Shown here: positions 14,145 to 23,156 of the stretch, piece after piece
Numbering within the stretch: the stretch's first letter is position 1
Layout of the letters: each line of letters opens with the position of its first letter
Source: CAYMCV01 sp964389005
GTDB lineage: Bacteria > Bacillota > Clostridia > Lachnospirales > Lachnospiraceae
Length of the DNA: 26,383 nucleotides
Reading direction: 5' to 3'
Assembly (NCBI GenBank): GCA_964389005.1
Contig: CAYMCV010000022.1
Coordinates: forward strand, 1-26,383
The notes under the pieces: generated by a model
Database searches by the model: none
Told to the model about the DNA's origin: nothing
Seen by the model: only the letters and a program-made list of their open reading frames with translations
Translations under genes and position numbers: made by a program

Positions 14145-14714
14145 TCAAAGAAAACGCAATACCAACTCACAACGCTCCCTGAGCGAAAATGCATCAAAAT
14201 ACGCTTCTTCCATCGGAATAAATCGGTTTAAAAACTGTTCCGCCATATCCGGGTTTCTCCGCAAAATGCGCTCTTTCTGCACCGATTTCTCAATGTCTAA
14301 AAAGACATGCAGATGATAGTAGTCCCACAACGCTTTGTTACAACAATAACTCCCCTCGGTTATAATCACTTCCGTAGGCTCTATGTGAATCGGTGTTGTC
14401 AACTCTTGTTTGTGACAATCGTAAGTGTAATACGTTGTAGCCTTACCGGCAGTTAGTGGTAACATCACTTCTTGCAAAAAACGCTCATGGTCCACATTTT
14501 CGCCCGGTGTTTGTAGTCGCTCCTGCGTTCTCTGATATGGTTGTAGATAAAAATCATCCATATGGATCACCGTACATCCGAGCTCTCGCTGCAATTCCGC
14601 TGCAAGCGTTGTTTTTCCGGCAGCACAGCGTCCGTCAATCGCAATGAAATAAGGAAACTGATTTATTCTATTGGTAATTTTTAGCAAATTCTCATTCAAT
14701 CTATGTTCACTCAA
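14145..14714 (-). CDS. Uridine kinase-like P-loop NTPase
   Basis: A 189-aa protein of the uridine kinase/phosphoribulokinase-like P-loop group, expected to phosphorylate a nucleoside or similar small molecule. It has Walker A GRCAAGKTT (28-36), the substrate aspartates in VIHMDDFYLQ (about 49-58), VIITEGSYCC (the Walker-B-like strand, about 121-130) and the lid ERILRRNP. No ATG is available in frame; the frame opens with TTG at 14714 inside the last codons of the ECF S-component gene (8-base overlap), with AAAGG very close. A second TTG lies 15 bases downstream. The overlap suggests translational coupling with the transporter, whose substrate may be this kinase's substrate. Confidence 0.8.
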   Translation of the reverse strand: MSEHRLNENLLKITNRINQFPYFIAIDGRCAAGKTTLAAELQRELGCTVIHMDDFYLQPYQRTQERLQTPGENVDHERFLQEVMLPLTAGKATTYYTYDCHKQELTTPIHIEPTEVIITEGSYCCNKALWDYYHLHVFLDIEKSVQKERILRRNPDMAEQFLNRFIPMEEAYFDAFSLRERCELVLRFL

Positions 14715-15267
14715 CCTTTAATTTCTGTTTTTTCTTGAATTTAACCAATCCCGTCCGATGTAATGCCAACATGATTGCAGGAATCAAAACCAATTGAATG
14801 ATAATGCCGGGAATTGAATTTAGCAAAGCGCCCGCCATAAAAGCTTTCCCTGTAAATGATTCCCCTTTGATTGAGAGAAGTAAAAGTTGCGATGTCCCCC
14901 ATACAATTCTGCCTGAAATCATTGCAACAATGATTGCGCGATACAACGAAACGATGCATTGCCATTTCGATAATTGGTACATCAGTCCGGCAACAAGGCC
15001 ATACGTGAGGAGTTCTAAGGACATTGAAATTGCCGTCGGAAAGAAAACCGGCATACCGAATACCATACTACGAAGCAATGGAAGAATCAGTCCAATAATT
15101 GCTCCGTATTGCCATCCGCATATGAGGCCGCATAAAAACACCGGAATATGCATCGGCAGTAACATTTTGCCAATTTGCGGAATCTGCCCCGTAAAGAACG
15201 GAAGAACCATTCCGATTGCCATAAACATTGCCGATAAAACCATGTTTTTTGTCAATTCTTTCTTCAT
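14707..15267 (-). CDS. ECF transporter S component (substrate unknown)
   Basis: A 186-aa membrane protein with about six hydrophobic segments, of the S-component (substrate-capture) type of energy-coupling-factor vitamin transporters. Typical pieces are LTKNMVLSAMFMAIGMVLPF, MLLPMHIPVFLCGLICGW and FFPTAISMSLELLTYGLVAG. The ATG at 15267 follows CAGGAGG, which decides the start. The EcfA/EcfT energy module is not in the window, as is usual for group II ECF systems. The next gene is a kinase that overlaps it, so uptake plus phosphorylation of a nucleoside-like compound is a reasonable guess, not a demonstrated one. Confidence 0.8.
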   Translation of the reverse strand: MKKELTKNMVLSAMFMAIGMVLPFFTGQIPQIGKMLLPMHIPVFLCGLICGWQYGAIIGLILPLLRSMVFGMPVFFPTAISMSLELLTYGLVAGLMYQLSKWQCIVSLYRAIIVAMISGRIVWGTSQLLLLSIKGESFTGKAFMAGALLNSIPGIIIQLVLIPAIMLALHRTGLVKFKKKQKLKVE

Positions 15268-15381
15268 CTGAGCCTCCTGTGTCGCGACTGTATACGAATA
15301 ATGATTCCCACGTTGTACATGAATAATCAAGATACAGTAACTGTGATGACAATTTTAGCATGTTCAACACATTTCGTCCAT

Positions 15382-15393
15382 TGATAATTATCA
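15382..15393. promoter_or_regulatory. Perfect palindrome TGATAATTATCA in the divergent gap
   Basis: It lies between the ECF gene and the serpin gene. It resembles Fur/PerR- or SmtB-type half-sites (TGATAAT...ATTATCA) but is shorter than a full Fur box. A TATAAT at 15463-15468 is the likely -10 box of the serpin gene; I found no good -35 box. Confidence 0.3.
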
Positions 15394-15501
15394 TGATTTT
15401 TATCTAAAACCATAAATTACCACTTCCGTTGCGTATCTATAGTAACCAAACAATACAAGCAGTATAATTCATTTTGCATGATTTATACGGAAAGGATTAC
15501 T

Positions 15502-16790
15502 ATGTATCAAACCAGACACAACNNNNNNNNNNTACCTCTATGATAGCCGGCTGCGGTTCGACAACGCCCGGTTCGACAACGCCCAATCCCGCACCGGAAC
15601 CAATCAGTTCATCCAATAATCCTCCGAGTACAAACACCGATATCCCCGGAGATACTGACAAAAGCGATGTGGAAAACATGAATTTGTTTGCTTATGATTT
15701 TTATGATAAGTTATCAAGCGGCGAGAATTTCATGTACTCCCCTTACAGCGTGAGTATGGCACTGTCCATGCTTCTAAATGGAGCTGACGGCAATTCGCGT
15801 ACCGAATTAGAGCAAATTCTACATGTTTCGGACTTGGATCGGCGTAACCAAACGTGCAGTTCTTTTATAGATAAAAAGTACAATGGCAATACCGAACTGT
15901 ATATCTCTAATTCCATTTGGCTTTCTGAATACATCAAACCCGATCAAACTGCCGAAAAGGAGTTTTTTAAACCGGTGAAAGATATTTATCGAACGGAAAA
16001 TTACGAAGTTGATTTTGCCGCAGAAAGTACGCTGGAAAAAATCAACAAGTGGGCATCCGACAATACCAATGGAATGATTGACCCCTTCTTAGGTTCCATT
16101 GATCCGGATACGAAAATGTGCCTGATGAATGCAATATATTTTAAAGGTGAGTGGGAGAACAAATTTGCGGAGGATCGCACTTTCGACGCTCCGTTCTATG
16201 CAATTAACGGTGAACAGATGGCAGAAACCATGCATCAATATGGTGTGTTATACAAATATGTAGCTTCCGATGGTTTGCGTGGGTTGGAATTACCGTACGA
16301 TGACGGTGCGACCGCTATGGACATCTTCATTCCCGAGAATCCGGATGCGAAAAACGTATACGAAATAATGCAGGCGATGACCGCGGAAGAAAAACTGGAG
16401 TTGATTACCTCATTTGACAATGCCGCAGAACGAAATATTGATACGCTCGCGCTTCCGAAATTCGAGTTTGAAACCCCTCTTATGGATTTGGTAAATCCTT
16501 TGAAACAATCCGGTGCCAACGAGATCTTTGACGGCGAACTTGCCGATTTCACAAAAATTGGAGCTGATTTCTATGTAGCGCAGATAATGCAAAAAGCCAA
16601 GATTATTGTCGATGAAAAAGGAACCAAAGCGGCTGCGGTTACCGGCGTTATGATGAATACCGAAAGTGTTTCCATCGAGCCGGAAATTACATTTGACTTT
16701 ATTGTTGATCATCCGTTCTTCTACTGTATCAGAGATACGGAAAGCGGAGAAATCCTGTTTATGGGATATATGTGTTCGTTCAATAAGTAA
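15502..16790 (+). CDS. Secreted lipoprotein serpin (protease inhibitor)
   Basis: A serpin, an irreversible serine/cysteine protease inhibitor, here made as a cell-surface lipoprotein. After the signal region comes the lipobox IAGC with the acylated Cys, then a Pro/Ser/Thr spacer and the full serpin fold (NLFAYDFYDKL, FMYSPYSVSMALSMLLNGAD, MNAIYFKGEWENKF). The C-terminal end shows DHPFFYCIRD and ILFMGYM. The hinge EKGTKAAAVTGVM has the small residues needed for loop insertion, so it should be inhibitory. Counting from P17 puts P1 at the Glu of NTE/SV, but the loop seems two residues longer than in alpha-1-antitrypsin, so P1 is uncertain. The ATG at 15502 has GGAAAGGA upstream, but a 10-N run (15523-15532) in the signal peptide breaks the frame. 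Confidence 0.88.
15523..15532. other. Assembly gap (10 N)
   Basis: Placeholder inside the serpin signal peptide; the start codon and the body are in different frames across it. Confidence 0.95.
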
Positions 16791-16808
16791 CTCCGACAAG
16801 CAATTTAC

Positions 16809-16841
16809 AAAAGGACGAGAGCAGTTAGTTCTCGTCCTTTT
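16809..16841. terminator. Bidirectional terminator between serpin and DUF3021-like gene
   Basis: AAAAGGACGAGA (16809-16820) pairs perfectly with TCTCGTCCTTTT (16830-16841). The stop codon of the minus-strand gene (16825-16827) lies in the loop, and its last codons form one arm. Confidence 0.85.
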
Positions 16842-17354
16842 CGCTATTCGACTGAATCTGTTTCAAGAGCTTATTCTGCCGATTGGCATATGTAAAAATT
16901 GAAATATAGTACCATATTGCACCGATTACATATGGAATCGTAAAACTACGAAACGCATCCCAATATCCGCTCGCACTGACCTCTGAAAAGAAACTCGAGA
17001 TATAAATGCTTCCCAAAGCCAATACAATTGCTATGAGATACTGTATCAGTATCATTAGAATCGGAGGCCATTTTTCAAATAAAAAGTGAAACGAAAGAAC
17101 CAAAACTCCAATGCTTGTCCATAGCAACATAAAAAGAGAATTCATATGATTCGTTTCAGTTTTGCCAAAAATCATCTCAATGATTGCCGATCCGATTGAA
17201 ATAATGGTATAGCAAACACATATTGCCAACAGTATTTCACTCCACTTTTTTCCTTTCGTACCGTACCAATGATACTCTCAATCATCGGTGTCATCGTCTT
17301 ATAATAAATATCAATTTTTTCATCCGCTTTGGTCTTAAAAAGATTTAATCGCAC
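16825..17354 (-). pseudogene. DUF3021-like membrane protein, frameshifted
   Basis: About 176 aa when both frames are joined. The first part starts at GTG 17354 (GGAGAG upstream) with MRLNLFKTKADEKIDIYYKT and runs to TVRKEK. The rest continues in another frame with WSEILLAICVCYTIIS. The frames would join with one extra A in the A6 run complementary to 17249-17260, so a single-base deletion or a homopolymer sequencing error explains the break. The body has four hydrophobic helices and ends in a basic/polar tail (YANRQNKLLKQIQSN), like DUF3021 proteins, which usually accompany LytTR regulators; none is seen here. It follows the hydrolase gene by 32 bases. Confidence 0.65.
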
Positions 17355-17386
17355 GCGCTCTCTCCATAATCATTGGTTTCATCCAC

Positions 17387-18376
17387 TTATTCCAGTTCTT
17401 CAACAAATAACTTGATGGCATCACTGCTCTCTTTCTTATATTCGATTATACTCTCAATATGACCACATGGAAAGGTTACCAATTCTTTTTGTTCTGCCGC
17501 AATTGCATGAAACATCTCATTTGCTTGATATTCAGGCACCAAATCATCTTGGGTCGCATAAAGAATCAGCGTCGGTACCTGATTTTGTTCCAGATGACTT
17601 ACCGCATCCAAATCATCAAAACCAAATCCATAATGCTGTTGTAGATACCAATCTCCACAGGCGATAATGTATGCAACCGAAGTCTCCGTCATTCCGTCTT
17701 CCTCCATCATCATTCCGTGAAAAACGTATTCCATTCCGTTAATTGCAGAATCTAATACAAATGCATCCACATTCTCTGCTGCATGTTGCTCAGATGAGTA
17801 AACCGCAACTGTTAATCCACCCATGGATTGACCGTGTACAACAACTTGATTTGCATTCATTGTATTCTTGGCATAATCAACCGTTGCTTTCACATCAAGA
17901 CTTTCAAAGTATCCGAAGGAAACCCACTCATTCTTAGAATCTCCGCTGGCGCGCTGATCTATGGCTATAACTTCGTATCCGTCTTCTAAGTAAACTTCTG
18001 CAACCGGATAGGTCGATACATGCTCTCCACCCGCTCCGTGAACCAAAATGGCAACTTTCTTCTGCTCCTGTGCATTTTTCAGTGCTCCCTCTTCTTTCGG
18101 AACAAGAATAACCGCCGGAACCTCATTTCCATCCTCTGCAGAGAAGGTAATAGCTGTTTCTGAATAAAGTTCTCTAAACTTATCCAAATCATAATTCCAC
18201 TTTTCTAATTGCCCAAGCGAATTGGCCTTGGTATCATTTTGGTCATTTTGATGTAAAATTCCGTCTGCAACAAGTTTTCCGACATAATTGCTGAAACCGA
18301 GACCGACGATTACGGCAATCACTATTAATCCTCCGACAATACCGAGTGCTATTTTCCATCGTTTTTTCTTCTTCAT
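17387..18376 (-). CDS. Membrane-anchored alpha/beta hydrolase
   Basis: A 329-aa serine hydrolase with an N-terminal membrane anchor (residues 8-30 after KKKKRWK), so the catalytic domain is outside the membrane. The fold shows the oxyanion region ILVHGAGGEH (110-119), the nucleophile elbow HGQSMGG (181-187, Ser184), the acid TQDDLVPE (275-282) and the histidine CGHIES (304-309, His306). It resembles the BAAT/prolyl-oligopeptidase-like hydrolases annotated as lysophospholipase or peptidase; the substrate is unknown. The ATG follows AAAAAAAGGAGG. A promoter lies just upstream, and the DUF3021-like gene is downstream in the same direction. Confidence 0.88.
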   Translation of the reverse strand: MKKKKRWKIALGIVGGLIVIAVIVGLGFSNYVGKLVADGILHQNDQNDTKANSLGQLEKWNYDLDKFRELYSETAITFSAEDGNEVPAVILVPKEEGALKNAQEQKKVAILVHGAGGEHVSTYPVAEVYLEDGYEVIAIDQRASGDSKNEWVSFGYFESLDVKATVDYAKNTMNANQVVVHGQSMGGLTVAVYSSEQHAAENVDAFVLDSAINGMEYVFHGMMMEEDGMTETSVAYIIACGDWYLQQHYGFGFDDLDAVSHLEQNQVPTLILYATQDDLVPEYQANEMFHAIAAEQKELVTFPCGHIESIIEYKKESSDAIKLFVEELE

Positions 18377-18399
18377 TCTATCTGCCTCCTTTTTTTGAA

Positions 18400-18428
18400 A
18401 GTATAGCGTATAAAAGTAAATACGTCAT
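18400..18428 (-). promoter_or_regulatory. Candidate promoter for the alpha/beta hydrolase
   Basis: Minus strand ATGACG (18428-18423), 17 bases, TATACT (18405-18400), 24 bases before the ATG. Confidence 0.45.
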
Positions 18429-18533
18429 AAAAATATGTGTGTTCTGCAATTTCCAATGTCTATGTTACATTTAACCCTTCATTCGAATTCGTCAATATGC
18501 AAATTTCTCACTCAAAACGTGCGCGCAAGATAC

Positions 18534-18561
18534 AAAAAAAGCGCTTCTTAACGAAACGCTT
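18534..18561 (-). terminator. Terminator of the hydrogenase operon
   Basis: On the minus strand AAGCGTTTC (18561-18553) pairs with GAAGCGCTT (18547-18539), nine pairs with one G-U, a five-base loop, and then T7. It is about 90 bases past the stop of the last hydrogenase gene. The rest of 18430-18650 shows no gene I can support. Confidence 0.8.
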
Positions 18562-18650
18562 CAACCTGACTTGCCAATTGTTTCTGTTTGATGGTGCAGT
18601 TGCCAAACCCATATTCCTCCATTGTAAAGTGGTCAAACATAAGACGTAAG

Positions 18651-20075
18651 TTAAATTAAACATAGCGTAATTGCATCGGATATACTCTTCTCATATGCTT
18701 CCATGCCGTATTTATCAACCTCGGCTTTATTCTTCTCTCCGTGCGTAAGGCATCCAGCTCCGCCAATACAACCTCCGACACACGCCATTCCCTCAATGAA
18801 GTTCGCTTGCAATTTCCCTTTGCTTTTTTGAAGCAGCGCAATTTTACATGCGTCAATTCCATCACATGCACAGGGTTTAAGTTCAAAATCAAGTTCCTGT
18901 TCCTTGAGTCCTTCGGCAACTGCGTCAGAAAGTCCACCCGAGCGTGCAAAAATTCTGCCAAAATATGAGGCGTTGTCAAGAACATCCTCCGGAAGCGTTG
19001 TTATGTCAATATCACGACTATCGAACAAAGCCTGTAATTCTTCAAACGTCATAGCCTCATCTACATACTGTCTTATACCCGTCTTTTGAACCTCCGCCTT
19101 TTTAGCTGTACAAGGCCCAATGAAGACGATTTTAGATAAAGGTTCTTTTTCTTTTATAAATTTTGCTATTGTCGCCATCGGGGATAGATTATGTGAAATG
19201 AACGGTACAAGTTCCGAAAAGTTCTTTTCAACATAGGATACAAACGCAGGACAACACGAACTTGTCAAAAATCCTTTATCAGCAAGTTCCTTTGACTCCG
19301 CCTGCGCTACCATATCAGCTCCCAATGCGGCCTCAATGGCAGTGTAAAACCCGAGAGCCTTTAGTCCCGCTATAACCTGCCCTAATTTTGCGTAAGTAAA
19401 TTGACTGGATACAGATGGCGCAACCACCGCATAGACCTTGTACTTTTCATTTTCTTCGCTCTTTTTTATCATATCAATGACATTGAGAATATAGGATTTA
19501 TCCGTGATAGCACCAAAAGGACACTGATAAACGCAGGCACCGCAGGATATACATTTTTCATTGTCAATATGCGCCTGCTTCTCATCTCCCATTGAAATAG
19601 CTTTAATCGAACACGCACTTTCACATGGTCGCTTGTAATTCTGAATTGCCCGATACGGACATACCTTAGAACACGCACCGCATTCTCTACACTTTGATTT
19701 GTCAATATGCGCTGTATGCTTTTCGTCAAATGTAATCGCGCCAAAACGACAGGCATCCTCGCAACGATGTGCTAGACACCCACGACATGCGTTGGTCACC
19801 TCATATCCGCCCATGGGGCATTCGTCACAAGCAATATCTATAACTTCAATCACATTCGGATTTGATTTGTCGCCACCCATAGCAATCTTTACGCGCTCCG
19901 TAAGAATTGCGCGTTCCTTATAAACGCAACAGCGCATTGTCGGAATCTTCCCCGGAATAATCGTCTTCGGAATATCTATTGCTGTTTCAGGAAGTCTGTC
20001 CGCCCACGCCTCTCTCGCCACCTCACGGAGAACCTTGTATTTCAAGTACTGAACTTTTGTATCAAATTTTTTCAT
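18651..20075 (-). CDS. Monomeric [FeFe] hydrogenase, group-B-like
   Basis: A 474-aa iron hydrogenase that would interconvert protons, electrons and H2 in the cytoplasm with ferredoxin-like partners. The H-cluster motifs are TSSCCPAF (271-278), IGPCTAKKAE (319-328) and EGMACVGGCIGGAGC (428-442); their form fits the group B enzymes rather than the classical group A. The N-terminal half is rich in Fe-S ligands: CDECP (83-87), CRGCLAHRCEDAC (97-109), CRECGACSKVCP (129-140), CESAC (151-155) and CISCGACVYQCP (175-186), so at least two [4Fe-4S] clusters and probably more. The ATG follows GGAGG. It is the last gene of the minus-strand operon, 17 bases after the phosphatase. Confidence 0.88.
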   Translation of the reverse strand: MKKFDTKVQYLKYKVLREVAREAWADRLPETAIDIPKTIIPGKIPTMRCCVYKERAILTERVKIAMGGDKSNPNVIEVIDIACDECPMGGYEVTNACRGCLAHRCEDACRFGAITFDEKHTAHIDKSKCRECGACSKVCPYRAIQNYKRPCESACSIKAISMGDEKQAHIDNEKCISCGACVYQCPFGAITDKSYILNVIDMIKKSEENEKYKVYAVVAPSVSSQFTYAKLGQVIAGLKALGFYTAIEAALGADMVAQAESKELADKGFLTSSCCPAFVSYVEKNFSELVPFISHNLSPMATIAKFIKEKEPLSKIVFIGPCTAKKAEVQKTGIRQYVDEAMTFEELQALFDSRDIDITTLPEDVLDNASYFGRIFARSGGLSDAVAEGLKEQELDFELKPCACDGIDACKIALLQKSKGKLQANFIEGMACVGGCIGGAGCLTHGEKNKAEVDKYGMEAYEKSISDAITLCLI

Positions 20076-20092
20076 ACATAACCTCCACGTTA

Positions 20093-21222
20093 CTAAAAAT
20101 AACTAACTTTAATACGTTTGCCCATCTGTTGTAAACACTCCGATAACTCTTTGACAAGATTCATCTTAATGCTGTAATTGATTGGTAAGTCCGGATTCTG
20201 ATGCGCGGGATTTACCGCTCTGCCGACGTAGAAATTGATATCGGTTGCCTCCTCAAAAAGAAGTCTGCATATCATTGACGCACCATCGCGCTGGTAACTC
20301 CATCTCTCGTACAATTCGTTCTGATCAAGAGCATCCTTTGCGTATTCTATTACCTTGCTGATGGTAATAACACCCTCGGTAACAAGGTCTATTCCCTCGA
20401 TTTGCGCAATCGGAGGCACATCTTTGCTCTCAAAGCAAAGGCTTGTTGTAAGCGGTTTCCCGAGATATGCCGCAGCAATGGACGAAGTGGTTCCGCCACA
20501 GACAATATGCTTTCCTTCCTTTGAGAAAAACAATGACATCATACGATCACAGTCATCGCGGTTACGAGGCGGTCCGAATAGAATGTTCATAGACTCGCGC
20601 TTGCGAATATGCACAACGCAGGCAGTCGCATCATCTCCCGGATGATAACCGTATTGTTTATTGCATTCATCTACAAGCATAGTGGAAAGTGTTTTTGCAG
20701 CATACCCAGAATCAGAAAGCGTTTCCATAAGATCAATAATCTCTTCTCGTTTCCAACCGAAATTATACGCCCTTCCTATTCCTGCGTGAGGACAGCCGTC
20801 ACTCATTGCAATAAAAATATCGTTTTCCTGCAATTTAACAAGCGACTGATAAATCGTCTTCCCCGCAATTGTANNNNNNNNNNCGGATTATCATATTGGA
20901 TTAATTCTGCAGATTCGTTGTCAATGAGGTGTATGATTGTAAAGGTTGAATATGCAACCCCACGCACCGCACACACCGGCAGCGTCGCCGCAATTGTTGT
21001 TACACATTCTTCGAGTGGGAGCCCCTCCGCCATCATGGTAGAAATAATTTTCCCCGTAAGAGTTGATAGAATACTCGCCTTCACGCCGCTTCCGAGTCCG
21101 TCGGCAAGAACAATAACGGTGGAGTTATCGTTTTGCTCCACAATGTCAACATGGTCACCGCAGAGCTGCTCGCCGTCGTGATTTATGCTTTTCCAGCCGA
21201 TATCGGCACAAAGATCATTCAT
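20093..21222 (-). CDS. SpoIIE-family PP2C phosphatase, interrupted by an N run
   Basis: A PP2C-type serine phosphatase of the SpoIIE family, about 375 aa. The metal-binding aspartates are seen in VIVLADGLGSGVKASI, in IAMSDGCPHAG after the gap, and in GDDATACVV. A C-terminal region of about 140 residues (from SMNILFGPPRNRDDCDRM onward) is not part of the catalytic core. The 10-N run at 20874-20883 splits it: LIQYDNP is followed by TIAGKTIYQSLVKLQ in another frame, and family members have more residues between them, so more than 10 bases are probably missing. Its start overlaps the end of the sensory hydrogenase gene by 8 bases. In such loci it is thought to carry the H2/redox signal, which is inference. 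Confidence 0.85.
20874..20883. other. Assembly gap (10 N)
   Basis: Placeholder inside the SpoIIE-type phosphatase gene. Confidence 0.95.
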
Positions 21223-22891
21223 CGCTTATTGACTCCTTGAGATTTGAAAGTGCAATCTTGGTTTCCGCTGCCGTCTCACCCAGTAGCGACGCTATTTCCT
21301 GTACAATACGCATTTGTTTGTCTACGACTTTGTCAGCAATTTCTACGGTTTGTCGACTAATGCTTTCTTTTTTTTCACGTTGAATTTCTTCCTCGGTAAT
21401 ATCGCGTAAAATGCATACTATCAGATGAAACAGTTTATCGTAAACAACCGTTTCTTCAACGTATTTCTTATATTCCGCAAGATACATCCTTTTTCCGTGA
21501 ATAGCCTTTTCCGTTTGTAATACGTCAAGAAAATCACGGGGATCAAGTATTTTTACAATGCCGTCACCGAGAATATCCGATGCAGAGCGAAGATTTGTAA
21601 GTTCCATTGCCGCTGCGTTTATCTGCTGTACCTCCAGTTTTTCATTAAGTACAATAAGTCCATTCGGCGTATTTCTTGTAATCGTATCGGAGAAGTTTTC
21701 CGCCTTATCCTTGAGGTATGGCAGACACATCGAAATTTCGGCCTTACCCTGATAAACCGCAACTGCTTTTTCCCGACAGGTGTTATATCCACAACTTCCG
21801 CAGTTTAGTTCGTCGGATGGGTTTATTTTACCCATCTGACGAAGAATTGCACTTATTTCATTGTCAGATGGCTGTACAGCGTTTTGCTCGATGAACGAAA
21901 AACTTTTTTGAAGCAAAAAGATATCCGGCTGACTTATCGCGAAATCCTCATCCCCGGCGGACTGTGAAATCGACATATAATCAAGTAACGGCGAGCGGTG
22001 ATATTTCTCCATTACAGGACCACCGATACAACTGCCTACGCACGCAGACATCTCAATGAAGCAATGATGTATTTTCCCGCTTTCAATATCACGAAGTGCG
22101 GCAATGCAGTTCTCAGTACCGTCAACCGCAATATAAGTATAGTTGGGATTTCTTTTAACCATGGTTTTCAAAATTCCACCAGTTGTCGGGAAGAGCCTTG
22201 TGCGACTTTTCTTATTCTCTTCAACACCGCTTGTATCAAGTTCGATATGCTCCGATTTAAGCCATGCCGTAAGCTCATCAAATGTCAAAACAGCATCTAT
22301 AATCCCATCATAACGCTGTGCCTCGTCCTTTTTTGCCACACATGGACCGATAAAGACGGTTTTTGCATTGGGATACCGACGCTTGATATCCTCACAATGC
22401 GCCTGGACGGGAGAAAGTACATTTGCAAGACACCTGAGTTCTGCGGGAAAATGCTTCTGAATAAGTAGATTTACCGAATGACAGCAGGAACTTATTACGA
22501 CGTCTTGCGTTTCTTCCTCCAGTATCCGTTCATACTCGGTTTTCACAATCGTTGCTCCGCGTGCGGTTTCTTCGGCGTCAAAAAAGCCCAGTCTTTTAAG
22601 TGCCTCACGCATACCGTCGATGCCAACATCCGCGTAATTTGCAAGGAACGACGGTGCCAGACTTGCGATTACAGGCTCGCCTGACTGTAACAACACCTTA
22701 ACTTTTTCTGTTTCATCTACTATCTGCTTGGCGTTTTGCGGACAGACCACAAAGCATTGTCCACAAAGTATACATTCGCTGCCGATGATATATGCCTGAT
22801 TGCCGGAAAAGCGAATGGATTTCACAGGGCAGTGACGAATACATTTATAACAATTCTTACAGTTTGACTTTTTTAATGTCAGACATTCCAT
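21215..22891 (-). CDS. Sensory [FeFe] hydrogenase with PAS domain (HydS-like)
   Basis: A 558-aa putative H2 sensor. Domains in order are two [4Fe-4S] motifs CKNCYKCIRHCP (11-22) and CILCGQCFVVCP (40-51), an H-cluster domain with ISSCCHS (133-139), IGPCVAKKDE (181-190) and MSACVGSCIGG (281-291), a four-Cys Fe-S domain NCGSCGYNTC...C (363-389), and a PAS domain (about 400-500, from NTPNGLIVLNEKLEVQQINA). A C-terminal coiled helix follows. The usual TSCCP proline is histidine here, as expected of the non-catalytic sensory groups C/D. No kinase domain follows the PAS domain; the phosphatase encoded next, overlapping by 8 bases, is the likely output. Related loci with a HydS sensor and AdhE are known from ruminal clostridia. 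Confidence 0.88.
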   Translation of the reverse strand: MECLTLKKSNCKNCYKCIRHCPVKSIRFSGNQAYIIGSECILCGQCFVVCPQNAKQIVDETEKVKVLLQSGEPVIASLAPSFLANYADVGIDGMREALKRLGFFDAEETARGATIVKTEYERILEEETQDVVISSCCHSVNLLIQKHFPAELRCLANVLSPVQAHCEDIKRRYPNAKTVFIGPCVAKKDEAQRYDGIIDAVLTFDELTAWLKSEHIELDTSGVEENKKSRTRLFPTTGGILKTMVKRNPNYTYIAVDGTENCIAALRDIESGKIHHCFIEMSACVGSCIGGPVMEKYHRSPLLDYMSISQSAGDEDFAISQPDIFLLQKSFSFIEQNAVQPSDNEISAILRQMGKINPSDELNCGSCGYNTCREKAVAVYQGKAEISMCLPYLKDKAENFSDTITRNTPNGLIVLNEKLEVQQINAAAMELTNLRSASDILGDGIVKILDPRDFLDVLQTEKAIHGKRMYLAEYKKYVEETVVYDKLFHLIVCILRDITEEEIQREKKESISRQTVEIADKVVDKQMRIVQEIASLLGETAAETKIALSNLKESISDE

Positions 22892-22895
22892 TCCA

Positions 22896-23156
22896 TCACA
22901 TCCTCTCGATATTAATGGTCCTCAAAATTTTATCCTCAAAAAAACCTTCTAGATTATCGGGTGTAATTCCTGTATAAACCATATCGTCAACAGTTATAGT
23001 CACGCCGTCGCGGTTACACTTGCCGGAACAAAAACTTCCTGCAAGTGTAACGTCGGTTTCAAGCCGATACTCCGTAATCAATGCTTGAAAAAGTTCGACA
23101 ACTTTTTCAGACCCTTTTAAGTGGCAAGATGAACCCACACAAATCTGGACAATCAT
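22896..23156 (-). CDS. Thioredoxin-like [2Fe-2S] ferredoxin (second of a pair)
   Basis: An 86-aa protein of the NuoE/thioredoxin-like [2Fe-2S] family. The four ligands lie in CVGSSCHLKGS (6-16) and CSGKC (43-47), the pattern CxxxxC...CxxxC. Proteins like this pass electrons to or from hydrogenases and complex-I-type modules. Its ATG at 23156 touches the stop of the preceding paralogue (TAG then ATG), and its ribosome site GGAGGTGA lies inside that gene. It ends four bases before the sensory hydrogenase start. Confidence 0.85.
   Translation of the reverse strand: MIVQICVGSSCHLKGSEKVVELFQALITEYRLETDVTLAGSFCSGKCNRDGVTITVDDMVYTGITPDNLEGFFEDKILRTINIERM

Noticed and set aside
13370..14197. Longer 275-aa version of the protein upstream of the RT
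   Set aside because: The first 73 codons cover the promoter and the end of the kinase gene and lack a ribosome site; the ATG at 13978 has AAAGGAG.
18437..18649. 70-aa plus-strand frame between the hydrolase and the hydrogenase
   Set aside because: It overlaps the operon terminator, has no ribosome site, and its composition looks random.
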